DNA of 60,419 nt from Planctomycetaceae bacterium (GTDB lineage Bacteria; Planctomycetota; Planctomycetia; Planctomycetales; Planctomycetaceae): NCBI GenBank assembly GCA_947476295.1, contig CANJQC010000015.1:1-60419 (forward strand). The letters are read 5' to 3'. Below are positions 29,790-39,275 of this stretch, one piece after another (the stretch's first letter is position 1; every line of letters starts with the position of its first letter). The translations under genes and the position numbers were made by a program. A model generated the notes under the pieces. That model was not told where the DNA came from, searched no databases, and worked only from the letters and a program-made list of their open reading frames with translations.

Positions 29790-31190
29790 ATGACACAAAA
29801 AACATCACGTCGCAGTTTTCTCGGCGCCTCTGCCGCTCTGGGAACGGCGTTCTGGGTTGCTCCGCGAACGTTCGCCAGACCAACCCGATCAGCTCTTGAA
29901 GGTCTCACAGCAGCCTGTATTGGAGTCGGAGGCAAAGGCAGCAGCGACAGCAGCCATATTTCGGATCAGGATGTCGCTATTGTCGGCATTTGTGACGTGG
30001 ATCGACGCACGCTCGCCAAGAAAGCGAAAGAATTCAGCGACGCTGAGCAGTTCACGGACTTCCGCGAAATGCTCGATAAGCTCGGTGACAAAGTGGACAT
30101 CGTGACGGTCAGCACTCCTGACCACACACATGCGACTGCGGCAATCAAAGCCATGAAGATGAAGAAGCATGTTTACTGTCAGAAGCCTATGACCTGGTCC
30201 ATTCGTGAAGCCCGCATGATGCGTGAAGTTGCCGCGGAAATGGGCGTTGTGACTCAGATGGGCAACCAAGGAACCTCCGAAGACGGACTTCGTGAAGCGG
30301 TCGAAGTTATTCGTTCTGGCGCAATTGGTGACGTGGCGGAGATTCACGTCTGGACTAATCGGCCGGTCTGGCCTCAGGGCATCGGTCGACCTGCGGGCGA
30401 AGACGCAATTCCAGATTATCTGGACTGGGATTCATGGATCGGACCTGCTGCTATGCGACCTTACAAAGAAGGCGTCTATCATTCCTTCAACTGGCGTGGC
30501 TGGGCAGATTTTGGAACCGGTGCGCTGGGTGACATGGCGTGTCATACGACCAACATGCCTGTCATGGCGCTTGAACTTTGGGATCCGATCGCTGTAACTG
30601 CGGTGGAGAATCCTGGCATCTTTGAAAACGAAACGTTCCCTGGTTCAACGACGCTGATGTTCGAATTCCCTGAACGTAACGGCAAGGTGGCCTGCAAGTT
30701 CTACTGGTACGACGGTGGCAATCTGCCATCCGACGACTTGATCGCACATCTGCCGGAAGATTTTCGCAAGCGGATCGACTCGCAGAAAGCGGGCGGCAAG
30801 AAGACCAGCGCAGCTCTGGTCGTGGGCAGTAAGGGCATGTTGCTCTCGGAAAACGATTACGGTGCGGCCTATTCGTTGCTGCCGTCTGACAACTACAAGG
30901 ACTTCAAAAAGCCCGAGCAGTCGCTGCCTCGAATTCCGTTCAAGGGTGGTACAGACGAACGACAGAAGTGGGAGTTTGTCCAGAGCTGCCGTGGCGAGTA
31001 CAAACCAGGCACAATGTCAAACTTTGGCTACGCTGGTCGCCTGACCGAAACCATTCTCGTCGGTAATCTCGCTGTCCGAGCTGGTGAAGGCCAGCGAATC
31101 GAATGGGACGCAAAGAATCTCGTCAGCACGAACCTGCCTGGACTTAACAAGTACGTTCAAAGAGAATACCGCGAAGGCTGGACATTGTAG
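29790..31190 (+). CDS. Tat-exported Gfo/Idh/MocA-family oxidoreductase
   Basis: 466 residues. The leader has a textbook Tat motif (TSRRSFLGASAALGTAF), so it is exported folded. The N-terminal Rossmann domain (about 38-165) has AACIGVGGKG as the nucleotide loop, DIVTVSTPDHTHATAA, and the family EKP motif in the variant form QKP (131-133). The C-terminal domain contains FNWRGWADFGTGALGDMACH. Family members oxidise or reduce sugars and inositols with NAD(P). Export with bound cofactor is typical of planctomycete paralogues. ATG 29790 is divergent from the LRR-hemL unit, and a good terminator follows the stop. Confidence 0.88.
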   Translation: MTQKTSRRSFLGASAALGTAFWVAPRTFARPTRSALEGLTAACIGVGGKGSSDSSHISDQDVAIVGICDVDRRTLAKKAKEFSDAEQFTDFREMLDKLGDKVDIVTVSTPDHTHATAAIKAMKMKKHVYCQKPMTWSIREARMMREVAAEMGVVTQMGNQGTSEDGLREAVEVIRSGAIGDVAEIHVWTNRPVWPQGIGRPAGEDAIPDYLDWDSWIGPAAMRPYKEGVYHSFNWRGWADFGTGALGDMACHTTNMPVMALELWDPIAVTAVENPGIFENETFPGSTTLMFEFPERNGKVACKFYWYDGGNLPSDDLIAHLPEDFRKRIDSQKAGGKKTSAALVVGSKGMLLSENDYGAAYSLLPSDNYKDFKKPEQSLPRIPFKGGTDERQKWEFVQSCRGEYKPGTMSNFGYAGRLTETILVGNLAVRAGEGQRIEWDAKNLVSTNLPGLNKYVQREYREGWTL

Positions 31191-31223
31191 TCCGGCAGAA
31201 TCCGCCATAATTATTTGACCACG

Positions 31224-31258
31224 AAAGCCCTGCGTCGAAAGATGCCGGGCTTTTTTTG
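31224..31258 (+). terminator. Rho-independent terminator
   Basis: AAAGCCC pairs with GGGCTTT across a loop of about 16 bases and is followed by a run of seven T residues, 33 bp after the oxidoreductase stop. Confidence 0.8.
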
Positions 31259-31297
31259 TTTGCCGCAAGGCGGCACAGCCTGAATGCGTAGGGCACC

Positions 31298-31380
31298 CTC
31301 CGTGTCTCCGTGTCTCTGTGTGCCATCATTCTCATTTTCATAAAAAGAGGTCTCACACAGAGACACAGAGGCACAGAGAG
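31298..31380. repeat. Inverted repeat of the CACAGAGACACAGAG type
   Basis: The left arm (31298-31322, CTCCGTGTCTCCGTGTCTCT...) and right arm (31354-31380, CACACAGAGACACAGAGG...) are imperfect inverted copies separated by about 31 bases. The core is a short alternating CACAGAGA microrepeat. Similar elements are scattered in environmental bacterial genomes (recollection, not checked). It lies in a gene-free stretch of 531 bp (31191-31721) that holds the preceding terminator and presumably the promoter of the giant surface protein. I see no gene there. Confidence 0.55.
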
Positions 31381-31721
31381 GGAAGCATCGCAGTTTGAGC
31401 GATAGCTTCCGATCGCCTTTACCCCTCCGTCATTTTTTCATTGGCCATGATCACGGATTCGGCGAGGAGATGTTCTCCATTCCAAAATCCTTCATGGCGT
31501 TGCGCTGCGGACATCGTTCGGCGGAAACTGCCGACTCCCATTGGTTTGTTTCCTCACTCCTCACTCCCGACCCCACGGCATAATTTGCAGATTCCGAATG
31601 ATCCGCACATCCGCCACATTTTAACTCAACCGACCGGGTTCCGAATTCCGATTCAGGAGAGTAACCGTCACTGCTGGCACATCCGGCACACATTCTCAGA
31701 ACGGCTCGATCGGAACAATCG

Positions 31722-34700
31722 ATGAAACCCACACGAATTCTTGCCTCGGCCACACTCATTGTCAGCAGCCTTGCTCTGATTACAGCCGCGGGTATTTCTG
31801 TCGGCGATGAGCCGGGTGTTGTCCGAATGGGATCACATCCGCCTCAGGCCGATTCTGCCCCAACGCAGATGCTGGATCCGCCCGGTTCCGGCGTTGCGAC
31901 GCTGGATGGCGGACCGCCGGAGCCCTACATGGGCATGTATCCGCAGCCGGCACCATATGCGCCGTATTTTGAGCGATCGCACGGAGCAACGCAGCAACTG
32001 CCAAATTCGGCTTACCAGCCGACTCAGCCATTCGGACCTATCATGATGTTCGAAACGAACATCGGCGACGGACTGGGGTACAATCAGTCGTATCAGCGAC
32101 TCAACGCTCGGATACCGTATCATATCATCCCCAACACCAACGTATTGATCGGCGACATTTCAGCTTCGGTCACGAATAACGGAGATCCGCTGGCCAACGT
32201 CGGTCTGATCTACCGTAACTACGACTCACTTCGAGACCGGATTTTTGGCTTTAATGCATACGGTGACTACGACCAGGGTTATGGGAACGGGGATTGGTAC
32301 CAGGTCGGTGCGGGTTACGAATCGCTCGGCAAGTATCTGGACTTTCGTGTGAACGGCTATCAGGTCGTCGGTGACGATTCAATGCTGTTGAGCAGCAATC
32401 TTTCGAGCACACTGCGACTAATGGGCAACAATGCCTACAAGACTCGCAGTCAGGTACTGGACAATGCGTATTCGGGACTTCAGGCAGAAGTCGGCGGTCC
32501 GCTGCCTGTACTTGGCCAGTACGGACTCAATATGTACGTCGGCGGCTACTATTTAAACAATCCGAGCGGCGACGACACGCCGGGCTTTCAGGCACGCTGG
32601 CAGGCACTGATCACAGAGAGTCTGCGTGTGAACACGTACTTAACGACGGACGACACATTCGGCACGAATAGCTGGGTAAGTCTGCAGTACGACATCCCGA
32701 ATTACAAGAATCGCCGCGTGCTGCGACCATCGACTGTGCGTGAGCGTCTGCAGGATCCAGTTGTCCGCGACAATCGCATCCACATCAACCGCGATAGCCG
32801 TTCGTTGAATGAAGCTGTGATCAACAGTGCTACCGGGTTGGCGTATAACATTCTGTATGTCGATCCGAATGCGACGACGGCCGGCATCGGTACGTTTGAA
32901 GATCCGTACGGCACTTTGCAGGCTGCTGCGATTGCCAACAATGCCGGGGTGGATATTCTTCGCGTGACTCCGCGAGCGGATGATCTGGGCACAAATCTGA
33001 CCGTCAATGGAGGCATCAGCCTGTTTGACGATCAGACGCTGTTGTCGTCACTGAAACCACTGACACTGGCACCGGGCTGCATCATTCCGGCTGACATAAG
33101 TCCTGCGACATTGCTTGGCCCGCTCATCTCCAATCCTACGATGCTGGCGGGCGGCAGTGTGGTTCGACTCGGCAATAACGATGCTGTGATCGGCATGCGA
33201 ATCGATGCGTCCAACGCAGCGGGCACGGTCTTCGGTAACGGCATCGTGAATCCACTGCCGATCACCGACGCGAATCTCACATGCAACATCTTCACGAACT
33301 ACACGAACGGTGCAATTCTCCAGGACGTTTCAGGTCGGATCATTGTTGATCAGAATGAGTTCAATGGGCTCGCGGGAACATCTGTCAACGGGCTGAACAT
33401 GACCGTTGCCGGCGGTTCAACAGTCGATCTGCTGGTACGTGACAATAAAGCCTCGAACAACAATGGAACCGGGCTGAGCATTATTGCGAATCCAGGTTCA
33501 ACCGTGAATGCGGACGATCCCAACGGAACGGTACCGACCGGCATCGTCGATAACACAACCACAGACAACGGTGATGGTATCCTGTTGCATGGGCGCACAG
33601 GTTCGACAATCAACGCTCTTGTTGAGAACAACACATCCACAGGCAATTCGCAGAACGGATTTTCGGGAGAAACAGACGGCGGCGACTTCAACCTCGCCAG
33701 CATGCGAAACAATACATTTTCCGAAAACACAGCGAACGGTGCGTTCCTGCATTACCTGAACGGTGGAACGTTCCGGTCCGTTACGGAAGATCGAACGGAG
33801 GATCTCAACTTAAACGGGATTCTTGATCCCGGCGAAGACACCAACGGAAACAGTCAACTGGATCTCGCGAACGGAACTCTTGACGCAGGCGAAGACCTGA
33901 ATGGCAACGGCTTGCTGGACGAAGGGATCGTCTCGAATACCTTCAACAGCAACACGATCGCAGGATTGTGTATATTTGGAGAAGACGTTGCGAACGCTGG
34001 CTCAGCCGGAACGTTTGATGTCGGGTCAGGGCTCGGCGCTGTCGGTGCGGCCGGGTCCGGGAATGATTTCCTCCGAAACGGAATTGCAGGGATTGCCTAT
34101 GATCTTACAGGATTTGCCACAGGCCAAATCGATGCAGTCAACAACAATGTTCAGGGGGTGTCGCGCAGCTTAAGCTTCCTGATCGATGGAAACACGTTCT
34201 CACAGCCGTGGCTGCTGACGAACTCTTCGGCCGCATCGGTCGATATCACACGTCTGACATTGGATATCGCTCCGTCCGGAAACATCTGGGATACAACAGC
34301 TGCCGCTCCCGGAGCCGCGTTCGTACCATTTCAGCCTGGGAATAACTCTGATGTTACGACCGGCTTGACCAGCGTCAACGGAACGCTGATCACCGCAGGG
34401 TCCAATCCACTCACCAACTCAGCCGGGGTTGTTTTGGCAGACGGCGGAGTCGCCGACGGGACTTCGATTCTTGATCTCGCTTTTAACGGATTCGGGCCAC
34501 AGAAACAGTTTACCTGGGATCTTGATGTGGATCCCATTGGATTTCCAGACGGCACGACCAACGGCAACGACCTGATCGGGTCAACGATTCAGTTACAATT
34601 CTCTGACGGCGGAATTCTCGGAGGCACGCTGCAGGCTGTGGCCGGCAATCCAGTCGCCTCCGCGTTCGTCGCAACAAGCGGCAACGGAGTGGCTAACGGT

Positions 34701-37562
34701 ATCGTTATCCGAGGTGTTGATAACTCGGTTCTTCAGGCGTCAACGATATTGAACAACAGCATCGACGGTAACGGACTATGGGGAGTCAATGTCTCGATGA
34801 GCGACGCAGCCAAAGCGGAAAGTCTGGATTTGAAAGCGAACATCGTCACGAACAATGGTTCTGGCGGAGTCCTCCTTCACACAGACGGTCCGACAGCGAG
34901 TATCGATGCGTCGCAAACCATTGGAGGCTTCAGTCAATTGCAACTGGCCGCAGGAAATCTCGTGAGTTCCAGCAATCGGTTCTCCCAAAATCGGGGTGAC
35001 GGATTCAGAGCGTTCGCAGAAAACGGCGGTGCAATTAGTGGTAATCTCATCAACAACACAATGCAGGACAACGATGGTAATGGAGTTGCTTTGCTTGTAG
35101 AGAATGGCGGCACTGTTGACTTTGGCACCCCGGCCAGCAATCGATTGATTTCCGGCAATTCAATCACCGGAAATTCTGGTGCGGGAATTCGGACTGTCAG
35201 CAATGTGTCCGCGACGAGCCGTGGTGTCATTAATGCGGTAGTGATCGACAACGAAATCTCACGGAATGAATCTGGTGGTATCGTTTCAAGCCTCAATGGC
35301 CCAAACAACGCCCCGCCGGCACCACCAGCGTTCGTAGAAAACAATGTATTGAATCTGACTGTTGGTGGGCCTGCCCTGACGGATTCCAATACGCTAACCG
35401 CGAACGGTGATGCCGGAATTGCTGTCGATGTGACTGGCAACGGTCGAGCAAACGTAAACATCGCGAATGCGACAATTACAAATACCACTGACGGTCCAGA
35501 CGCATCCCTCGATGGAGACGGAATTAATCTGCGGCGAGCAGACTCATCATTATTAACTGCCAACATCACCAATGTCACGGCAACGGGCAATGCAGGCGAT
35601 GGCCTGAACGTCGATGCTCAGGGCAACGATCGGTTCGATCTAAACCAGCCCATGTCCGGAACAGCTAACGTAGTGACAGTGAACGACAGCACGTTCGACA
35701 ACAACGGTCAGAACGGAGCAAGGTATCGTATCCGTGGCGATGCGACTCTTATTAGCGACGTCACTGGCAGCAGTTTCGATAACAATGGTCAGAATGGTGT
35801 GCTAGTCCAGACGTCAGAGACCTCGTCGTTCGGTGATCCAACCGATGGTCTGCCGCCAGGACGTCGTTCCATCTTTGACGGCAATACTTTCAACGATAAC
35901 GGTGTGGATGGCGTGCAACTTGTGGCAACTGAAGATTCCCGGATCCTTGTCGAGATCAACAGTAACACCGTCGCCGGAAGTCCGTCACCCCATGCAGGTG
36001 CAAATACAAATGGCGACACAAGCATCTCTCGCAACGGTGGAGACGGCGTACGGATTGATACAACCGGCGGTCGGTCTGACATCCTGATCACATCGGGAAC
36101 AGGGCAGACTACCATTGACGGCAATGGCACGACTGCGGGTGGTAATGGCATTCGCTGGAATTCTTCCGGCACGTCGGATGGTGTTGTTCGAGTGACAAAG
36201 ACAATAATCACGAACAGCATTGCCGGTGCCACGGAAGATGCCAACGGAAATGGCGTGCTCGATCCGGGTGAAGACCTGAACGGAAACGGCGACATCGACG
36301 TTGCTGACGGAGATGGAATTCAGGCAAACTTCACCGGCGGCGACGCTACGGCGACGCTGGTTGTGGGTAATGTTGGTGAAGGAAACATCATTCAAAACAA
36401 CGACGATGATGGGATTGCGATCACCGCAACAGGTTCGAATGCCTCTGGAAATCCTAGGCCAATTATTGCGATCACCGATAACACAATTGGCGGTACAAAC
36501 AACGGCTCGATCGCCGGCAATGGCGGTGATGGTGTCAGCCTGAATGTTGTCGGTGGTACAGCTGTCGGAACTGATCCTGGTGCCGTTGACTTTACCTTGC
36601 CGCTGCTTTCGTTCAACGGAGGTGTGACAGAATCTGGTGCGGTTCCGCAGTTTACCATGACCAACAACCTCGTCAATAACAACGGACATCGTGGGCTCAA
36701 TATGCTGTTGAATGGAGCATCCGGAACCCGCAATCGCGAAAATGGCGCGTCAGTCTTTGATCCGATCCTGCTCACGGTTCAGAACAATACGATTGATTCA
36801 AACGGCGACGAGGGTGTTGTGCTGCGAGCGGACTCAGACATGAATCAGAGCCGATTTGTGTATCTGCCAAACTTCCCGGATCCTCCAGTGACTGGTCTGG
36901 ATAACCAAAACTACAGTCCATTCCGACCTGAGTTCCTGGCTCTAAATGTAGGAAGCGTGAACGGGACGACCGCATATGTTGCTCCGTACCTGAACCTGCG
37001 AACGGTGCAAAACACCTTCCTGACTTTGACTGGCAATGCAATTCGTAACAACGGAGTCAACCAGAACGTTGGACAGGGCATTCGCATCGACGTGGGAACA
37101 GGTTCCTATGTTGCTGCTGACATCCAGAACAATGCGTTTGGCGGAAATCTCGACGAAGACGTGACCACGTCGTCGTTCCTCTCTGCCGGGAACACGTTCG
37201 ATTCGGTCGATACTACTGGCGACCTGACCTTTGACTACGTCTATCTGGACGACACCGCTCAGTTGGATATGCGATTCCAGAACAACAGCGGCAATCAGAT
37301 CGCTCCAAGCGATTTCGGAGCGGTCTATACAAATGCAGATCCGCTGAAGGAACAGTTCTTCGGACCCGTTGGCGTGGTCAACCGCGAAGCGGCCCTCTTC
37401 CAGGTTGAAAATGGACCGGGCCTGAACGATCCAAACAATATTTTCATCAACTTCGGAATCACTCAGAATATTCAGAATGCGTTCACAACCGGAGGTTACA
37501 ACCTGCGAGCTGCGGCGGACCCACTGTTCCCGAACATTGGTTTTGCTCCGTTCCTGCCATAA
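31722..37562 (+). CDS. Giant inverse-autotransporter-like beta-helix surface protein
   Basis: 1946 residues. A signal peptide (ASATLIVSSLALITAAGISV) leads to a Pro/Gln-rich linker. Residues about 105-335 are rich in alternating aromatic strands (RIFGFNAYGDYDQGYGNGDW, YLDFRVNGYQVVG, GLNMYVGGYYLNNPSGDD, RVNTYLTTDDTFGTNSWVSL) and resemble the 12-strand beta-barrel of intimin/invasin inverse autotransporters. From about 375 (ILYVDPNATTAGIGTFEDPY) to the C-terminus it is Asn/Gly-rich right-handed parallel beta-helix (many NNxxxGNGxxGI turns). Asp-rich loops DLNLNGILDPGEDTNGN (near 695), DAGEDLNGNGLLDEG and DANGNGVLDPGEDLNGNGD (near 1505) look like calcium sites. An N-terminal barrel with a C-terminal passenger is the inverse-autotransporter order. 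A surface adhesin or glycan-acting role is inferred. Confidence 0.8.
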   Translation: MKPTRILASATLIVSSLALITAAGISVGDEPGVVRMGSHPPQADSAPTQMLDPPGSGVATLDGGPPEPYMGMYPQPAPYAPYFERSHGATQQLPNSAYQPTQPFGPIMMFETNIGDGLGYNQSYQRLNARIPYHIIPNTNVLIGDISASVTNNGDPLANVGLIYRNYDSLRDRIFGFNAYGDYDQGYGNGDWYQVGAGYESLGKYLDFRVNGYQVVGDDSMLLSSNLSSTLRLMGNNAYKTRSQVLDNAYSGLQAEVGGPLPVLGQYGLNMYVGGYYLNNPSGDDTPGFQARWQALITESLRVNTYLTTDDTFGTNSWVSLQYDIPNYKNRRVLRPSTVRERLQDPVVRDNRIHINRDSRSLNEAVINSATGLAYNILYVDPNATTAGIGTFEDPYGTLQAAAIANNAGVDILRVTPRADDLGTNLTVNGGISLFDDQTLLSSLKPLTLAPGCIIPADISPATLLGPLISNPTMLAGGSVVRLGNNDAVIGMRIDASNAAGTVFGNGIVNPLPITDANLTCNIFTNYTNGAILQDVSGRIIVDQNEFNGLAGTSVNGLNMTVAGGSTVDLLVRDNKASNNNGTGLSIIANPGSTVNADDPNGTVPTGIVDNTTTDNGDGILLHGRTGSTINALVENNTSTGNSQNGFSGETDGGDFNLASMRNNTFSENTANGAFLHYLNGGTFRSVTEDRTEDLNLNGILDPGEDTNGNSQLDLANGTLDAGEDLNGNGLLDEGIVSNTFNSNTIAGLCIFGEDVANAGSAGTFDVGSGLGAVGAAGSGNDFLRNGIAGIAYDLTGFATGQIDAVNNNVQGVSRSLSFLIDGNTFSQPWLLTNSSAASVDITRLTLDIAPSGNIWDTTAAAPGAAFVPFQPGNNSDVTTGLTSVNGTLITAGSNPLTNSAGVVLADGGVADGTSILDLAFNGFGPQKQFTWDLDVDPIGFPDGTTNGNDLIGSTIQLQFSDGGILGGTLQAVAGNPVASAFVATSGNGVANGIVIRGVDNSVLQASTILNNSIDGNGLWGVNVSMSDAAKAESLDLKANIVTNNGSGGVLLHTDGPTASIDASQTIGGFSQLQLAAGNLVSSSNRFSQNRGDGFRAFAENGGAISGNLINNTMQDNDGNGVALLVENGGTVDFGTPASNRLISGNSITGNSGAGIRTVSNVSATSRGVINAVVIDNEISRNESGGIVSSLNGPNNAPPAPPAFVENNVLNLTVGGPALTDSNTLTANGDAGIAVDVTGNGRANVNIANATITNTTDGPDASLDGDGINLRRADSSLLTANITNVTATGNAGDGLNVDAQGNDRFDLNQPMSGTANVVTVNDSTFDNNGQNGARYRIRGDATLISDVTGSSFDNNGQNGVLVQTSETSSFGDPTDGLPPGRRSIFDGNTFNDNGVDGVQLVATEDSRILVEINSNTVAGSPSPHAGANTNGDTSISRNGGDGVRIDTTGGRSDILITSGTGQTTIDGNGTTAGGNGIRWNSSGTSDGVVRVTKTIITNSIAGATEDANGNGVLDPGEDLNGNGDIDVADGDGIQANFTGGDATATLVVGNVGEGNIIQNNDDDGIAITATGSNASGNPRPIIAITDNTIGGTNNGSIAGNGGDGVSLNVVGGTAVGTDPGAVDFTLPLLSFNGGVTESGAVPQFTMTNNLVNNNGHRGLNMLLNGASGTRNRENGASVFDPILLTVQNNTIDSNGDEGVVLRADSDMNQSRFVYLPNFPDPPVTGLDNQNYSPFRPEFLALNVGSVNGTTAYVAPYLNLRTVQNTFLTLTGNAIRNNGVNQNVGQGIRIDVGTGSYVAADIQNNAFGGNLDEDVTTSSFLSAGNTFDSVDTTGDLTFDYVYLDDTAQLDMRFQNNSGNQIAPSDFGAVYTNADPLKEQFFGPVGVVNREAALFQVENGPGLNDPNNIFINFGITQNIQNAFTTGGYNLRAAADPLFPNIGFAPFLP

Positions 37563-37603
37563 GGCTTGACCAGCGATGGCTGGCTTAGACCAATTTCAAT
37601 TCA

Positions 37604-37639
37604 CAGGGGCTGCTGATTTTTCAGCAGCCCCTGTTTTCG
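37604..37639 (+). terminator. Strong rho-independent terminator
   Basis: A perfect 14-bp stem (ACAGGGGCTGCTGA / TCAGCAGCCCCTGT) with a TTTT loop, followed by TTTTCG, 41 bp past the stop of the giant surface protein. Confidence 0.88.
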
Positions 37640-37646
37640 TTTGTAG

Positions 37647-37895
37647 GCGAGCGGCAGGGCGTCAGCCCTCCGTGTACTTTGTCGTGAATTCACCCAGCAC
37701 GGGCTTCGCCCGCAACCCAAAGTGGAAAACGCATGGAACACTAATCGACGCTGATCTGCGCTAATCCACAGCAATCACAGCATAAGTGAAGATCAGCGTC
37801 GATTAGTGTTCCCCGTTTATGCGTGCTGGGATTTGTGCGCTGTGCGAAGATTTTGAACGTTAGTAGTACGGAGGGCTGACGCCCAGCCGCTCGCC
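37647..37895. repeat. Nested three-level palindrome, 249 bp
   Basis: The outer arms are 28 bases, 37647-37674 and 37868-37895, with one mismatch (core GGGCGTCAGCCCTCCGT). Inside them CCCAGCACG (37693-37701) pairs with CGTGCTGGG (37822-37830). Innermost, 37735-37756 and 37791-37812 are perfect 22-base inverted copies beginning GGAACACTAATCGACG. The innermost repeat belongs to the same family as those around the GxxExxY gene. The element fills the space between the surface-protein terminator and the stop of the ThiF-like gene, and contains no gene. Confidence 0.85.
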
Positions 37896-37898
37896 GAA

Positions 37899-38654
37899 TC
37901 AAGATACCCCTCCACATTCCTCACACTGATCGTCACGGACAGTTGGGAGTTTGCGGAATTCCATCGTCCGAAGATTGATCAGTAACAGACTGTTCGTCAA
38001 CGGTTCGCCAATACCTGTGATGAGTTTGATGACTTCCAGCGCGGCCAGCGCTCCGATCATTCCGGCGACCGCTCCGAAGACAGGAAACTCGCGTTTCCAG
38101 TGCGGCGGATCGACCGGGTACAGGCATCGCAGACACGGCGTCGAACCGGGTATGATCGTGGTGAGTTGAGCGTCCAAATCAAACATGGCACACTCGATCA
38201 GTGCCCTGCCCTGCTCGACCGCCGCCCGGTTCATCGCGAATCGCTCCGAAAAGAGTGGAGCTGCATCGACAATGATGTCTGCCTGTTTCACAATCGTCGT
38301 CGCGTTATCGTCGGAGACGTTCTGATTGATCGCAACGATTTCCACATGCGGATTCAGCTCGTTCAGACGCCGCTGAGCCGATTCAACGCGCGGTTTGCCG
38401 AGCCAGTCTGTGGTCATCAGCAGTTGGCGATTGAGATCACTGGGCTTGACGTTGCCTGCATGCGCCAGCACAAGTTTTCCAATTCCGGCAGCAGCCAAGT
38501 AATACGCCACAGTGCCTCCGACCCCACCGATCCGTGACACGAGCACACTCGCCGCTTTTAGCTTCCGCTGTCCTTCTTCGCCGACATTCGGCGTCCACAT
38601 CTGCCACTCATAGCGGGCTCGTTCTGCATCGGTCAGGGATGGAAGTTCAGGCAT
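37899..38654 (-). CDS. ThiF/MoeB/HesA-type adenylyltransferase
   Basis: 251 residues. It is an E1-like enzyme that adenylates the C-terminus of a small sulfur-carrier protein (ThiS or MoaD type). Visible features are RYEWQMWTPNVGEEGQRKLK, the ATP loop RIGGVGGTVAYYLAAAG (43-47), SDLNRQLL (73-80), the conserved K87 of GKPRVESA, and two zinc-type pairs, CLRC (near 178) and CEEC near the C-terminus. Length suits MoeB/ThiF without a rhodanese domain. No sulfur-carrier gene is nearby, so the pathway (thiamine, molybdopterin or other) cannot be chosen. No Shine-Dalgarno sequence is visible before ATG 38654. The repeat unit begins only about 22 bp upstream and may have separated this gene from ribF. 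Confidence 0.88.
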   Translation of the reverse strand: MPELPSLTDAERARYEWQMWTPNVGEEGQRKLKAASVLVSRIGGVGGTVAYYLAAAGIGKLVLAHAGNVKPSDLNRQLLMTTDWLGKPRVESAQRRLNELNPHVEIVAINQNVSDDNATTIVKQADIIVDAAPLFSERFAMNRAAVEQGRALIECAMFDLDAQLTTIIPGSTPCLRCLYPVDPPHWKREFPVFGAVAGMIGALAALEVIKLITGIGEPLTNSLLLINLRTMEFRKLPTVRDDQCEECGGVS

Positions 38655-38676
38655 TGTTTTGTTGCTGGATAAGGAG

Positions 38677-38844
38677 TTTGGAACACTAATCTTCGCTAAT
38701 CGACGCTAATCATCGCAGGGAGACAGGAACAGGGGATTTGGAACACTGATCTTCGCTAATTGACGCTAATCATTGCTAGAAGAGCAGGAACCATTTCTTC
38801 CTGCTGCTATTAGCGCAAATCAGTGAAAATTAGTGTTCCAAAAA
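38677..38844. repeat. CTAATC repeats R1, R2 (direct) and R3 (inverted)
   Basis: R1 starts TTTGGAACACTAATCTTCGC at 38677 and R2 starts TTTGGAACACTGATCTTCGC at 38737, both reading rightward. R3 (38805-38844) is the reverse and ends TTAGTGTTCCAAAA. R2 and R3 can fold into a long imperfect hairpin. Motifs of the CTAATC type recur at ten-base steps within each copy. R3 ends 19 bp from the stop codon of the GxxExxY gene. Confidence 0.85.
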
Positions 38845-38862
38845 TGATTTGCACGCAGTTCG

Positions 38863-39243
38863 CTACTTTAGATCACTGATGATCAAACGTTTCCATTCCA
38901 GTTCTCCTTTGTGTCCAAAGTTGATCAGGTATCCAACCGGCTGTCGGGCGATGCGCATGTAATTGAAAAGCTGAGCTTCATGATCACTGCAGAGTTCGGC
39001 CACTGCCTTGAGTTCAACAACAATCTGCCCGAAGACCCTGAGATCGGGCCGGTACTTTGCTGTCAATTCATGCCCTTTGAAGAACACGGATAGCTCCTGC
39101 TTGCTGCCCCACGGAATTTCACGCAGACCGAGTTCAATTTCAAGACTCTGCTGGTAGATCTCCTCCGCGATCCCGTACCCAAGCTCGTTGTAAACCTCGA
39201 ACGCTGCACCCATGAGTTGGTATCCTTCGTCCTTAAGCGTCAT
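38863..39243 (-). CDS. GxxExxY-family PD-(D/E)XK nuclease-like protein
   Basis: 126 residues from ATG 39243, with GGAG seven bases upstream. The naming motif is intact (G24-x-x-E27-x-x-Y30 in LGYGIAEEIY), and the nuclease-like core shows D67 (KYRPDLRV) and E77-L-K79 (IVVELKAV), followed by EAQLFNYMRIAR and GYLINFG. Length is that of the family. Family members belong to the PD-(D/E)XK superfamily, but I know of no established function. The gene is flanked on both sides, within 35 bp, by inverted pairs of CTAATC repeats. It lies between ribF and the ThiF-like gene on the same strand, so it may also be read from the ribF promoter. Confidence 0.9.
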   Translation of the reverse strand: MTLKDEGYQLMGAAFEVYNELGYGIAEEIYQQSLEIELGLREIPWGSKQELSVFFKGHELTAKYRPDLRVFGQIVVELKAVAELCSDHEAQLFNYMRIARQPVGYLINFGHKGELEWKRLIISDLK

Positions 39244-39275
39244 TGATTTTCTCCGAAAAGGTCAGGAACACGGAG

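Noticed and set aside
31224-31380. Possible small RNA or CRISPR-like array in the repeats after the oxidoreductase
   Set aside because: One terminator and one inverted pair of microrepeats are present. There are no regularly spaced repeats with distinct spacers and no cas genes.
34934-36689. Long minus-strand frames (up to 234 codons) inside the giant surface gene
   Set aside because: They are antisense to the repeated Asn/Gly coding sequence, whose codon bias keeps the reverse frames open.
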